Made by a program: the position numbers and the translations under genes. DNA of 64,000 bases, taken from Laetiporus sulphureus 93-53 (taxonomy: Eukaryota; Basidiomycota; Agaricomycetes; Polyporales; Laetiporaceae). Below the pieces are notes generated by a model. It saw only the letters and a program-made list of their open reading frames with translations, had not been told where the DNA came from and searched no databases. The DNA lies in NCBI RefSeq assembly GCF_001632365.1, contig NW_024468537.1:378078-442077 (forward strand), written 5' to 3'. Positions within the stretch are counted from its first letter, which is position 1. Each line of letters begins with the position of its first letter. Of this stretch, positions 12,639 through 24,203 are shown one piece after another.

Positions 12639-14253
12639 TCAGTGTTTCGCTTTTTTCTGTGGCTTTCCCTCCCCTTCTTCCCGCTTTCTCTTCCCGTTAT
12701 CCAGCGTATCATCAGCCAGCTCGCCGTTCCCCCTTCCCTCGTGCCTCTCCTTCGCAGCCTTCTCCCTCAAATGCTCCCATACGATCTTATCCGCATACGG
12801 CTCCTCGAACGTCTCTGCATCAGGAGGGTAGAACCAGTAATTAAATGCCATATGGACGTCCCCGCCCTCTCCTTCACCCTCCCCAGCGGAGAACGACGTC
12901 ACTTCGTGCCACCAGGATGCCGGTAGGTACAGCATCTCGCCTGCCTTGAGCTCGACAATGTACGGCGGGGCAGCCTTCACGAGGTCGGGAAAGTCTGAAG
13001 GGGCGGTATCGCCGGGCGGGACGGCGGTCGTGGGCAGGTTGAGCTGACGATGGAGGTAGGCGGTTGGGATGCGCGAGAAGGACGCGGGCTCGTCGCTTGT
13101 TGTGTTGGCAGGTGCGCCATTTTGGGCGGTTTTGCTTCCCCCGACGGACGGTGAGGAAGGTTCTTCGTTGTCGCCGTTTTCGTCGAGGCCTGCTATGAGG
13201 GCGTCATAGTCGTCGTGGCCATCCTCCAAGTCTCCTGCTAGTGACCCCAAATCGTCATCATCCAAGACTTTTCCCTCCAAGTCGCTGCCGTCCTCTTCAT
13301 CGTCTGATATACTTGAGAGAAACCCGTCCTCATCATCTTCGGTGTAAGATTTAAGTTCCTTCTGCGCCTTGTCCAATGCTTCCTGCAGTGCTTGTCGCTC
13401 CCTGGTGTCGGTCTTCGCTTTTCCCTTTCCTTTTCCTTTGGTCACCGGAAGGGCATCCAGTCGCTTCTGCAATGCCTCCACCTTCGCCTGGAGGGCGACG
13501 CGCTGGTCGAGTCCGTCCGCGCGGAGAATGGGGTCATAGGTTATAACCCCGTTGCCATAGAGCTTGTGTACAGTACCATTAGGATAGAGGTTCACATGCT
13601 CTTTTGGTGGGAAGAGCACGAAGCGTTTACGCCCCTTGAGTAGACAATACAGGTTGTCATGAAAGTCATGGTGCTATATGCAGAGTCAAACAGGGAGCAT
13701 GAACGACGCAGGATTGCAAACACATACTAGGCCACTAGAGGAGCCCTCTTTTGACTTGCCTATCCAGAGATTTGCTTGCTGGAGGAACAAGTTACCCATG
13801 ACGGGGGGGACATCCGGAAAGTCGCTCGATAGGGCATCGGTTGGCGGTGAGAGCACCGTTAACGAGTCCCATTCCTCCCCGGAGTACTGCGTCGTCAGGT
13901 AATGGTGCGGGCCGTCTTCCTGCTTCAGCGAGTCAAGGAAGTTTCTGAAGCGCATTGGGATGCGCTGGACGTCCGTGCCGAACTGGCGGATCGACGCATG
14001 CATGGGCTCGACGAGCACCTCGACGTCTCCGGCTTTGGACGCGAGATAGTTGAGGTCTGTCTGGCTTGAGCGATGGTGAAATCTCAGCTCTCGCGCTAGG
14101 ACAGAGCAGGCCACGTACCCATTTTGTAGCCTGGAATGATGCGTCGTCTGGCAAGCCACTGAGGACGACAGGTCTGCGTCTCGAGATGTAGTCTTTGAAG
14201 AATGTTTCGGCTGCGATGCCAGGCGTGATGTGGTCCACAGTGGTCGCCATCAT
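12639..14253 (-). CDS. JmjC/cupin-8 domain Fe(II)/2-oxoglutarate oxygenase
   Basis: Predicted dioxygenase that hydroxylates or demethylates a protein or RNA substrate; which one cannot be told. Exons 14119-14253, 13728-14060 and 12639-13673 fit in phase and give 500 residues. The N-terminus (DHITPGIAAETFFKDYISRR, RRPVVLSGLP) is the usual cupin-8 opening. The iron-binding HxD is in GLHHDFHDNLYCLLKGRKRF, followed by the FPP and YPNG segments. The distal histidine is in GEMLYLPASWWHEV, with AFNYWFYPPD behind it. Between the two halves of the barrel sits an insertion of roughly 170 residues, first basic/coiled (KGKGKGKAK) and then very acidic (DDEDGFLSSISDDEEDGSD). The short C-terminal tail is Lys/Arg rich and could be a nuclear signal (inference). 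The ATG at 14253 is followed directly by a second at 14250; either could start translation. Confidence 0.87.
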
Positions 14254-14482
14254 CAAGTAGATGCCAGTGCTATGAAGAGGTAGTCCTTGCTTGAACCCAA
14301 CCTGAAGGAGTACCAGTCGAAGCTGCAGTGCTGAGCGGGAACGAGACGGATCAACCGGCCCGCCAATCTCGATCGTGGCGCAACGTTGCGGGCGCTCGTT
14401 TTTCCCAACTCATACAAACGCTGACGGTCGTTGACGACCGTGAGTGACATTCTGCAACAAAACAGCTCATTACACAAACACG
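14254..14482. promoter_or_regulatory. Bidirectional promoter region, JmjC gene / alpha-mannosidase
   Basis: The 229 bp between the two divergent start codons must carry both promoters. No single binding site is asserted. Confidence 0.55.
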
Positions 14483-17400
14483 ATGTCGACAAACTGCCAT
14501 GGTCATGGCGTGGCCAGCACCGCGGACTACCCGAAGATGAACTATGATCCTGGGGCGAAGTGGATCAAACATCTCACGCAGGGGCGGTTGTCCACCTTCA
14601 ACGGTGGTCACTACTCGGACGTCAACCTGGGTTCTCTCCTGTTCATACATCGCCTGGACGATCCTGCATATGTTAAACTGCAAGTTTGGAGTGCGCCTGG
14701 GCTATCCAAGCCGACGTTCGAGGAGGCCATGAAGCAGAAGTTTAGGCCTGCCAAGAAGGGAGAGCAATTCGGACCTTCATGTGAGACACTCTCACTGTTG
14801 ACTTGACTTGAGATTTTAGGTACTGACTCATCTACAGGGGTAAGTACTTTCTGTAGCAGTACGTGCCTGTCTGATATGCCACCAGACGAACCACTGGTGG
14901 AAAGTCTCCGTAACCATTCCAGCTTACTGGGAACAATACGAACGCGTGCAGTGTGCGTATCTTCTCTACTTGAATCGAATGGCTTCGTTTTCGAAACGTA
15001 TCGTGAGGGCTTCTGCTGGTTCCGCGTGCTGAGTTGACAACACAGCGGTTTGCGAGAGCATGGCTCTTGCATGAATGGGGCGAAGCCCCTGATAAATGGG
15101 CCGCCTTATAAGATGCTCAAAGTTAAACAGGCTTCTATGGATGATGATACTAGAGTATATTGAATACACAATGCGGCTATTGATGCGCCGTCGTAAGAAG
15201 CTCGGTCTCTAGTGCGGCTGGCGATCCCGGGCGGGGAAAAGGCCTTCGTATCGCTCCCTTTTTCTCAGATCGCTCAGCTTAATAGGTTGTTCTGTCATCA
15301 TTGTTGCTTTGGATAGTTCTGAATCGTTTCCAAAAACTCTAAATTGGCGAAGATTGTAGAACGCTTTATTGTACACCCGTGTTGATCGTGCTGACGCCCC
15401 TTGACAGTCGAATTTGATCCTGGATGTGAAGCCATGATATATACCACAGACGGCGTTCCCCTGCAAGGTATCACCGGCGGGTGGGACGGCAACCGTCGTG
15501 TGGAGTACATCCTTCCCGAGAGTGCTCGGAAGGCCGGTAAGCACGAGTTCGTCATAGAGTCGTCCTGCAATGGCATGTTCGGTATCCCCTGGAATGGAGA
15601 CACAATCGAGCACCCTGATGTAAGACCCACTCTTGTTCCGTCCTTCCTGCATTCACATTGCCACAGATGAACCGATACTTCGGCCTCGCATCCGCAGACC
15701 TCGTCGTGCCGAACGAGGAGGCCTGGCGCCTACTCTATGACTTCACGACGCTGCGCGAGATCTCCGAGACCTTGCCGGGGAACACGTCCCTGCAGAACAA
15801 GGCGCTCGTCGCGGCGAACGAGATCATGAATGTATTCGACAAGAACGATATCAGCAGTGTGAAACGCGCACGCGAGATCGCTGCGCGGGTGTTCGGCGAG
15901 GCATGGGAGGAGAAAGGGGAGAAGATCTACGATGAGGGCCCGAGGGACGCGGTGATATGGGGTATTGGTCATTGCCACATTGATACGGCATGGTAGGTAT
16001 TATGGTGTGGATGTTGTGGCAGGATGCTGATCTGTGAGACAGGCTATGGCCGTATCGAGTGACGCAGCAGAAAGTCGCACGGTCGTGGTCCACTCAGGTC
16101 GATCTTATGGACCGCTACCCGGAGCATCGCTTCACCTGCAGCCAAGCGCAGCAGTACAAGTGGCTCGAGCAGGTATGGCACATCCGCTTTTGGCAGCCGT
16201 TCCGTCCATTATTAAATATTCTATTGTAGCTGTACCCGCCGCTGTTTGAGCGCGTAAAGGAGAAGGTGCTCGCAGGCAAGTTCCACACGATTGGAGGCTC
16301 ATGGGTGGAGAACGACTCGAACATGCCGTCGGGTGAGGCGCTCGCGCGGCAGTTCATCTTAGGCCAGCGGTACTTTGAGTCGCGCTTCGGAAAGCGGTGC
16401 GAGACGGCATGGCTGCCGGATTCGTTTGGCCTGACGGGCGCGCTGCCGCAGCTGATCCGGCTGGCGGACATGAAGTATTTCTTTACGCAGAAGTTGTCTT
16501 GGTATGTGTCTCGGTTGCCCAAATGAATGTGGAACGTTGCTGATTTACGTGCTACTAGGAATAACATGTGTGTATTACCACAATGCGGTGCAGGTGGAAG
16601 TGCTGATCGGTCGTGTCTTAGAAATACCTTCCCTCATTCTACGTTCAACTGGGTCGGTATCGACGGAACGCAAGTGCTTTGCCACATGACTCCAGTCGGT
16701 CAGCAGCATGGCGGTTCTTCGATCGTCAGGAAGCTAACAGCGCTGTAGACACGTACACAGCCCAGGCTACAGTCGGTGATGTGAACAAGGGTCTCACAAA
16801 CCATAAGGTGCCTTTGTTCACTACGTTCCCGTGGGCTTTCTGCTCATTGTTTTGTAGAACCTGGAGTCGTCCGATATCTCCTTGCTTGTGTTCGGAAACG
16901 GTGACGGCGGAGGAGGTCCGCTTGCGAAGATGTTGGAGAATGTGAGCACGTCTTCGTGCATGGATGCTGCTGCTGGAAAACTAATCTGCTTGACCCGCAG
17001 CTCCGTCGCATACGTGCAACTGCTAACCAATCGCGCGAATTGCCTCCTGTGAACATGGGTCACTCCGTGGAAGAGTTCTTCGAAACCGTCATGACGAACT
17101 CGAATGCTGGCAAGAAGCTGCCCAACTGGTGAGGCCATCGCAGATTTCCATGTAGGCTCATCACTGATTGCTAGTCACTTTTTCAGGAACGGAGAATTGT
17201 ACCTGGAGGTAGGAGTAAAGCTGTAATTATACATCTATCCATGCTTACGCCTCATCGAAGTTCCATCGGGGGACCTACACTTCACATGGTGCGTCAGATC
17301 ACCGCGTGTCGCTAACGTCGCTGACGATCATCATAGGGTCTATTAAGAAGGGCAATAGGAAGTCGGAAATCCTGCTACGCGACATTGAGGTAGGAATATT

Positions 17401-19814
17401 GTTCACAATTCCTTGACGGATTGCTTATGATTAAATGTCGCCTTGCAGCTCCTGGCAACTTTGGCGTCTCTATACAGATACCACAAGAAGGACTACGTGT
17501 ATCCCAACGAGAAGATCAACGATTGCTGGGAGAAGGTACTTTTGAATCAATGTGAGCAATGTCATGATATCTGTTGTAGGTGAAGCTGACAACGTCATAT
17601 CAACAGTCCACGATGGTGAGTGGCAAGGGTGGAGTTTCTTTGCAGAAATCTCTGATGCGGGTCTATCATTCCAGTCCTTCCTGGATCCGCTATGTGGGTA
17701 ACGTGAGTTTTCATGCGAGCTTCACTGACTCGCCTCCCAGTGGGATGGTCTACGATGATGCGGAGAAGCTATACGCGGAAGTTAGGAAAGACGGAGAGCA
17801 GCTGCTCGAAGATGCATTTAGCGCGCTGTTCCCGAAGTCGATCTCGTTGTCCAACGCAACAGGCGGCCTCGGCAAACTGGTCGCGTTCAACACCACATCC
17901 TTCCCAAGACGTGACGTTGTCAAGGTTCCTCTACGCGGTGGGGCTGCTCGCCTGAAGTCTCAGGTGGTGCAGGTGTCGAAAGACGGTACGGAGGGCTTCG
18001 CGCTCATGGATTGCGCTGAGGGGGGCAATTTGGCTCTCCCGAACGGGCTGTTTGCCGATAGCATGCCGGTATCTGGTACGTTTGTGGATGTAATCCTGTT
18101 CTGCTCGATCTCTGACTGTAGTATGTTACCTCAGTGTTCACGAAGGGATCGGATCATTTCGTGCTCAGAAATCAGAGTGTTCAGCTCACGATCTCTGACG
18201 GCAGGATCACTAGCCTGTTGGACGTCGAACTGGGGTGCGTTTTTTGTGTTTCGATTTTCATGTCTGGCCTGATTGATATCGGGTGTATATCAGCCGGGAG
18301 ATGATCCCCGCCGGGCAGACTAGCGGTCTGGTCATCTTTGATGATCGCCCGAACTATTGGGATGCATGGGGTATGACAATCCCTGTTTTGTAGAAAACAT
18401 ATCGTGATGGCTCATCTTTGTTAACGCAGATGTCGACGTCCATCACTTGGAGACGCCTCATCCTCTCGAGTTCACGGACATTACGGTCGTGGCGGAAGGA
18501 CCCCTTCGTGCCTCCGTCAAGTCAGTGGTGAAGTATCGTCAAAGCACCATCACTGTAACGGTCAGCCCAACGATATTTTTTCTCACGAGGGTTTGGAACT
18601 GACCATTTGTCGAGTAGATATCTTTGGATGCAATCACTGGTGAAGGGCGATCTCGCTGAAATCTATGGTTTTGCTGATGATGGACTAGCCACGCTAAAGA
18701 AGGATTCTCGCTCGATGTTTGTCTTCGATGCGGTAGTCGACTGGCATGAGAGGCATGAGTTCCTGAAGTGTACGTTTCTGCTTATTGCGCTCGCCTCATG
18801 AGCCCTGAAACTGACATTCACCAGTCGAGATTCCCCTGAACATTCACAATGATTACGCGACTTATGAGACACAGTTTGGCTTTGTTCAGAGGCCGACGCA
18901 TAAGAACACCACCTGGGATATGGCGAAATTCGAGGTCTGCGGTCACAAGGTATGTCGGGATCTATCTAGTCCGTACAGTACCTGACGCCTCCTGCCTAAG
19001 TATGCGGATTTGAGCGAGTTTGGGTATGGCGTTGCGATCCTCTCGGAGTCCAAGTATGGCTTCTCGTGCCGTGGCAACGTGTTGCGCATCTCTCTCCTGC
19101 GTGCTGCCACCGCGCCTGATGAGAATCAGGACCAGGGTGAGCACGCTCTGCATGTGCTCTCATCGACAGTACTGACCGGACTCAGGCACACACGAATTCT
19201 CCTGGGCTCTCATGCCTCACAAGGGGCACTTTTTGGAATCGGATGTCCCGATGGCTGCTTATATTTTCAACTCTCCTCTCCATGGTGCGTGAAGTGATAG
19301 ACGGCGCTCGTCGTATGTACTGAGCATCCATATAGTACGCTATGTGACCGATGAGGTGACTTCCGCCCCATTGTTCAAGACAAAGGTCCCCTTCGTAATC
19401 GACGGCGCACCGAATGTCTTCCTCGAGACCGTCAAGCGTGGATTGGATGACGACTTCTCAGTATCCAGCTCTGATTCGCCCGTCACGGTTGTGCTTAGGC
19501 TGTACGAAGCCTATGGCGGGCATGCGCAAGCTACACTGAAGATTGCAGAGCACATTCCAGTCATGAAGATTATCACGACCAATCTACTGGAAGATGAGAC
19601 TTCGAAACTTGCCGTCCTCACTGAAGATGCCTGCTCCTTAGTCAAGCTCAATTTCCACGGCTTCGAGGTAAAGACGGTCAAGATCTACTTGGGAAAAGCA
19701 AAGGCGCCCGGAGAGTAAGTTAGTTGAGTCCGTCCTTGCATGCCTAATGACAGTCTTACTTGTCGCAGTATAAGTGAGAAAAGGAGGAGCTGGGTCACCA
19801 TCGACAAGCCTTGA
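14483..19814 (+). CDS. AMS1: Alpha-mannosidase, GH38, AMS1 type
   Basis: Class II alpha-mannosidase that trims free mannosyl oligosaccharides in the cytosol or vacuole. The gene is split into many exons. The N-terminal domain has the [19 protein letters not shown] segment and [20 protein letters not shown]. The catalytic domain opens with [20 protein letters not shown], where His and Asp bind zinc, then [40 protein letters not shown] and [20 protein letters not shown], whose Asp is the nucleophile in GH38. The C-terminal beta domain continues through [26 protein letters not shown] and [14 protein letters not shown] to the stop at 19814. No signal peptide is present, as in AMS1. Two odd features: exon 2 appears to be only 2 bp (14838-14839), and one intron (14953-15407) is 455 bp although the others are about 50-60 bp. 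No disabling change was seen. Confidence 0.9.
14953..15407 (+). other. Unusually long intron (455 bp) in the mannosidase gene
   Basis: The intron lies between the codons for YERVQ and [10 protein letters not shown]; both splice sites are canonical (GTGCGT...TTGACAG) and the phase agrees. It is about eight times the length of the other introns of this gene. It carries a small GC hairpin near 15077-15090 and TGATGA-like sequence near 15142, but I could not assign an RNA gene or transposon to it. Confidence 0.7.
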
Positions 19815-20874
19815 ACGCCACACCGGGGTGCTTGGATCGTTGACCGATATAACTCATGGATTTTGTATGTTGTATGATGCACGTCGATGTGTGTGCTTGC
19901 GTTCTGTGCTCTTCATTGTACAATGGTTATGGACAATGTGACTCTGGAATCGTTTACAGTTCGGCCGTGAGACTTGTACATTGCGTCCTCCATCATTGTC
20001 GCCGATATTAGTGGGCGAGTACTGTGATCTACTGTGATCGTGTTTCGCGCGCACGGACTCTCAGCGGCACTCAATGGAGATGCTCGTTAAACGGTTGTAT
20101 TGATGAATTAGCATCAACAAGCAGCTCACATAGCGCGAAGCACCAGATTTGTAGTTAAGTGCTAAGTCTTAGTCATAGCACTAAACAGTAGGATTGTTCT
20201 TGGCACAAACTTGCAGCAAGACAAGTTCATTTCAGTAGATCCTCTGCTAAATACAGGCTGTCATATTTCTCTATCGCGATGCTCACCCCGCGAGGATCCT
20301 CTTTCTTATGCGGCATTTTCCTTGTCTAGCTACTATTTTTATAATCCTCTGTAGTGCATTCAGACTCCAAGGATGCCTCGGAATTGCCCTTGCCGGTTGG
20401 TTCTTGGCCTTGATTTGCATCCTTTATGCTCCAATCAGCATCTTAATCGTGTTTCAGCGGAAGAAGTACCAATGGGAGAAAGAAGCTATCATCCTTTGTG
20501 CTGCTCATCCCCCTGCAGTGGAACATCACATATCAAGGCAGTTCAAGCATACGAGATTCTTTGATAGACATCTGACATACATCGTACAGACACCGTGACT
20601 GATCATTCCCGCAATGAACTTTGCAGCTGAAGCTCGGATCGCTCCTCCTCTGACATGTCAGGCTGCATCTTCGTCATTACGTACACAACGTGGATATTTC
20701 GAATCCGATGGTATTATGGTAAGGATGGTAAGCGCCCATCAAGCGCGATCAATTGCACTTAGTCAGCATTGCCTGTGGCCTGCGGCCACACTTTGCAGTA
20801 TCGGGTTTGATCCGGACTTCATTTGCCTTTCACCCTGCACGCACCTGCCGTCTGCTACAAAAAGGCAAAAACGA
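19815..20874. other. Intergenic region, mannosidase to REX1-like gene
   Basis: About 1.05 kb. A plus-strand frame at 20308-20598 would give a 96-residue peptide with a hydrophobic stretch, but it has no recognisable family, and the region is more AT-rich than neighbouring coding sequence. I see no supported gene. Confidence 0.5.
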
Positions 20875-23847
20875 ATGATGAAGCGGTCGCAAGAGCTCTC
20901 TTCTCCTGCTTCCAGTCCTGGACAAGCCTCCCCTGTTCCCGCTCACAAGAGATTTAAATCTGCCACTCGTACACAGGACGCCATGATGGTCACGCCTCTT
21001 GCGAACGACGACGATGACGGTGGTGGTTGGACAGTCGTTGGAAAGCGAAAGACGTCTGCTCGTGCTATACATGCCACACATAGTGTCAAGGTTGCCGCAC
21101 GCGACGACGCGGACAGCGACAATTCCTGGACAAGAGTTGAGAAGCGCAAAGCGAAGAAGATGAAGAAAGTGGAGGCAAAGAATGATGTGCGTGTTTCTTT
21201 TGTATTTATGGGTGCTGTGCTAAGGCAGAGATGCAGGCGAATCCGCCAAGATTCATGTATGTAAAGTCCGAGATTATCAGGCGCAGAGCTGCAGTAGGCA
21301 TCAGCGTGAGTGTTATTCGAATCGTTCGCTCCTTCCACATTTTGCATTGCGCCCTCCTACGCCCATCGAGCTTTCATCACGCGTTTCGCGTTACCTGTGG
21401 ACTGTTGTCAAGGTACTGTTGCGGAAACGCCAGTGGCGACCCTGGAGTCGGGTATGATTTTGCAGATCTATCCCCAATGCCACATGGATCGCTTACTGTC
21501 CTTCAAGGCAGATAGTAACTCTGGCGTTTCAGTACTCCTCGCTTTCAAAAACTGCCATAGCTTTGTCCAGCGCTAGAGCGTTGCATGGGAGGTTACAGGC
21601 GTGCTGTTGATCTCAGAACGCCTGTCGGACTTCCCTACTACACAGTCACGGGCCAAGTAACGATTGAAAGTTTGGTCATGCAATGCATGAAGGCTGCCGT
21701 CTATGAATCCTGGGGATTTCGGAACATGGGATGACTGGCAATCATTCGAATGCAGCCCTTTTACGATTATTAATCATCAGCGGCTGTGGAATTGTTGCGA
21801 TGCTTCACTGCATATCCTGCTCTGATGGAACTGACTGCCTCGTTTTTGAGATAAGCCAGCTTTCCTAGACCGTGGCTTATTTTTATGAACTTTGTAGGAT
21901 ATTCGTGACCTCGTGTTGCATTTATCGGCTTATTCGCCCCCTCCAGGTTGGTTGAGAGTAGAAGTGCGTACCTGGGCTCACATTCCCTTATTTGCCTGCC
22001 AACATTGTATGATCCCAGAACGCAGGCTCTGTAAACAAGGTCGTCGCTCTTCTGGTCCCTGGGCTGACTCCCGACATCCTTTCTCTACCGCCATTGCCGA
22101 CATCCGCCACAATCAACCCCAATGTGCCCTTTCAGATACCTCTCCCTTCAGACGCCCTCCCAGAAGGTTCATCCCATCGCCTTCCCTTTATCAGTCAGAC
22201 GTTCAGCCACGCATGCCCCACTCGCGCGCCAGGCGACCAGAACAGAATGCATTCGGTCCTTGACGCCTTCTTCCAGGGGCCCATCACGGGCGAGGAGAAG
22301 AAGAGGCGGATCATGGAACGCGTGAATTGTATGTCCGTCCATATGTGAGGAGCCGTCTAAATGCTGAGACGGTAACTGCAGCAGAGTGCGCATGGGAGAA
22401 GACTCCGATGCGATATCTACTCACAACAGAGCAGATGATCGAGAACGATTACCCGATACCGTCGTATGTCGCCGACGTGTTTGAGAAGTCGCTAGGCTGG
22501 GTAGAGACCGCTGCACCTGCGGAAGACTCGATATCACACTCGAAGGGAAAGGCTCCGAGGATGTTCGCAATGGATTGCGAAATGGTGAGACATAGCTCAC
22601 TTTCTGTTCACTATACTGACCCTCTTTTAGTGTGTTACAGAGGATGGCAAGGAGCTTACTCGCGTATGCATGGTCGATTATACATCCGGCATCGTTGTGT
22701 ACGATCAGCTAGTCAAGCCACAGAAACCGATTGTAGACTACCTCACTCGGTAAGTTATGTCATATTCTCTGCCACGTGGCTCGTCCATAACCCCGTACAT
22801 TCAGCTGGTCAGGTATCACGGCCGAGGCCCTTGACCCGGTAACCACGACATTCGAGGAGGTGCAAACACACATTCTCTCCATCCTCTCCGCCACCCCTAC
22901 TCCAATCCTCCTTGGGCACTCTCTCGAGTCCGACTTGAAAGCACTGAAGATCTGCCACCCACGATGCATCGATACTGCCGTCATATACCACCATCCACGC
23001 GGACGGCCGCTGAAGCCCGGATTGGCGTGGCTCACGAGGAAATGGTGCGGGCGGGAGATTCAGAACCGGGGAGAGAATGGACACGACCCCGAGGAGGACG
23101 CGCGGGCTTGTGCGGACCTGCTGAAGAAGAAGATTGAGAATGGTGAGTAGAGCACGATGTTTGACTGGTGCTAGTGCTGACTCTGCTCAGGGCCAGGCTT
23201 TGGCGAATTCAAGATCGACACGGAGTCCATCTTTGAGCGCATCACTCGGTCGAGAGGGGACAACGTGGCCACTGCCGTGGTGGACCACGGAAATCCGACT
23301 GCATTTCACGGGGGAAAGGCGACGACCACCATCGGCTGCAAAACGGATTCTGAGGTGCTCGAGGGCCTGCTTGGGGTAATACCCTCACATCACTTTGCGT
23401 TCGGCCGGTTCACCGGCCTCGCCAATGCTCTTGGATGTGAGTAAAACAGCAGCTCCACAGACTACAAATGGTTGTGCTCACTGATCTCTCACAGGGATCT
23501 CACCCAAGGCAAGCATCGACTTCACGTCTCAGACGTCTCCTCCTGAATCGCCCTCCGCCGATATCCGTGAGGTCCTCGCCACGCTCGACAACCACCTCAG
23601 GACAGTGCATGCAGCGCTTCCATCGAGGACTGCACTCATCATCTTCACGGGCCATTCGGATCCACGACGCATGGTTGAGTTGAATGCGCGCAAGGCAGCC
23701 TTCGAGAGCGCGCTTAAGCAGGGGAAGAATCCCGAGGATTTGGACAAGGAGATGCGCTGGACGAGCGCGGACGCGAGGGCTCTGGAGGAGGAGGCTGAGA
23801 AGGCGAAGCGGGGTCTATTATTTTTAGGGGTCAAGGATACCTCATAG
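20875..23847 (+). CDS. REX1: REX1-like 3'-5' RNA exonuclease (DEDDh)
   Basis: Rex1/Rnh70-type exonucleases trim the 3' ends of 5S rRNA, tRNA and other small RNAs in the nucleus. The basic N-terminus ([29 protein letters not shown]) leads to [24 protein letters not shown], the conserved upstream domain. The catalytic domain starts at RMFAMDCEM (first Asp and Glu), then [36 protein letters not shown] and [12 protein letters not shown]. Next are [20 protein letters not shown] (second Asp), DTAVIYHH, and [15 protein letters not shown] (His and last Asp). A C-terminal domain follows with [14 protein letters not shown] and [20 protein letters not shown]. The start is uncertain: 20875 is the first ATG before the basic tail, but the frame is open further upstream. 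One intron (21306-21897) is 592 bp. The exon join near 22030 could not be fixed exactly. Confidence 0.87.
21306..21897 (+). other. Unusually long intron (592 bp) in the REX1-like gene
   Basis: Canonical sites (GTGAGT...TTTGTAG) join VGIS to DIRDLVLHL in phase 0. The two flanks together make the contiguous conserved motif of the family, so the intervening 592 bp should be removed. All other introns of this gene are about 50-70 bp. No ORF or repeat was recognised inside it. Confidence 0.7.
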
Positions 23848-24078
23848 TTTCATTTGTCAGTTTTCGTGTGTCAGTTTTGGGCGCGTTGTTTCTGTCATTG
23901 CATCTTGAGCTTGCAGTACCATGCCGTGAGTCCTAACGCTGTGCCGTTAGCGCCTAATACAGTCAGGCATCGATACTGGTTGGGTGCTCGTGCAAAAACT
24001 GTTGCGCTTTGGGAGGTCGTGCCATTCAACAGATTCCTGCAACATTCAAAAGAAATACTCAAACTCCATGCGCAAAAA

Positions 24079-24112
24079 TGACCGACGTAGGGGTCGAACC
24101 TACAATCTCCGC
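24079..24112 (-). tRNA. 3' half of a tRNA (fragment), with T-arm and Pol III terminator
   Basis: Read on the minus strand, a GTAGG stem, TTCGACC loop and CCTAC stem form a full T arm. It is followed by a seven-base acceptor strand GTCGGTC, an A discriminator and a run of five T. GGCGG-AGATT before the arm fits the 3' anticodon stem and variable loop of an Arg-type tRNA. I did not find a matching GACCGAC 5' acceptor strand or a D arm within the next few hundred bases, so this is a fragment or has a very unusual structure, not a callable tRNA gene. Confidence 0.45.
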
Positions 24113-24116
24113 CTAA

Positions 24117-24159
24117 GGGGAAGGTTCAATCCCTGCAACGCAGGGATTGAGCCTTTCCC
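24117..24159. repeat. Near-perfect palindrome, 20-bp stem with 3-base loop
   Basis: Left arm 24117-24136 and right arm 24140-24159 pair over 20 positions with two mismatches, around the loop AAC. The arm contains GGTTCAATCCC, which resembles a Pol III B box. It sits directly beside the tRNA-like 3' half. Confidence 0.85.
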
Positions 24160-24203
24160 GTGGCGGCGGCTGTGGCGTGGGGGTGGCGGTGGCATCACGT
24201 GGC

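Noticed and set aside
20308..20598. 96-residue frame with a hydrophobic segment upstream of the REX1-like gene
   Set aside because: No homologous family, no intron support and base composition like non-coding DNA.
24079..24200. Complete tRNA gene on the minus strand, possibly with an intron
   Set aside because: No 5' acceptor strand complementary to GTCGGTC and no D arm could be found, so only a 3' half is claimed.
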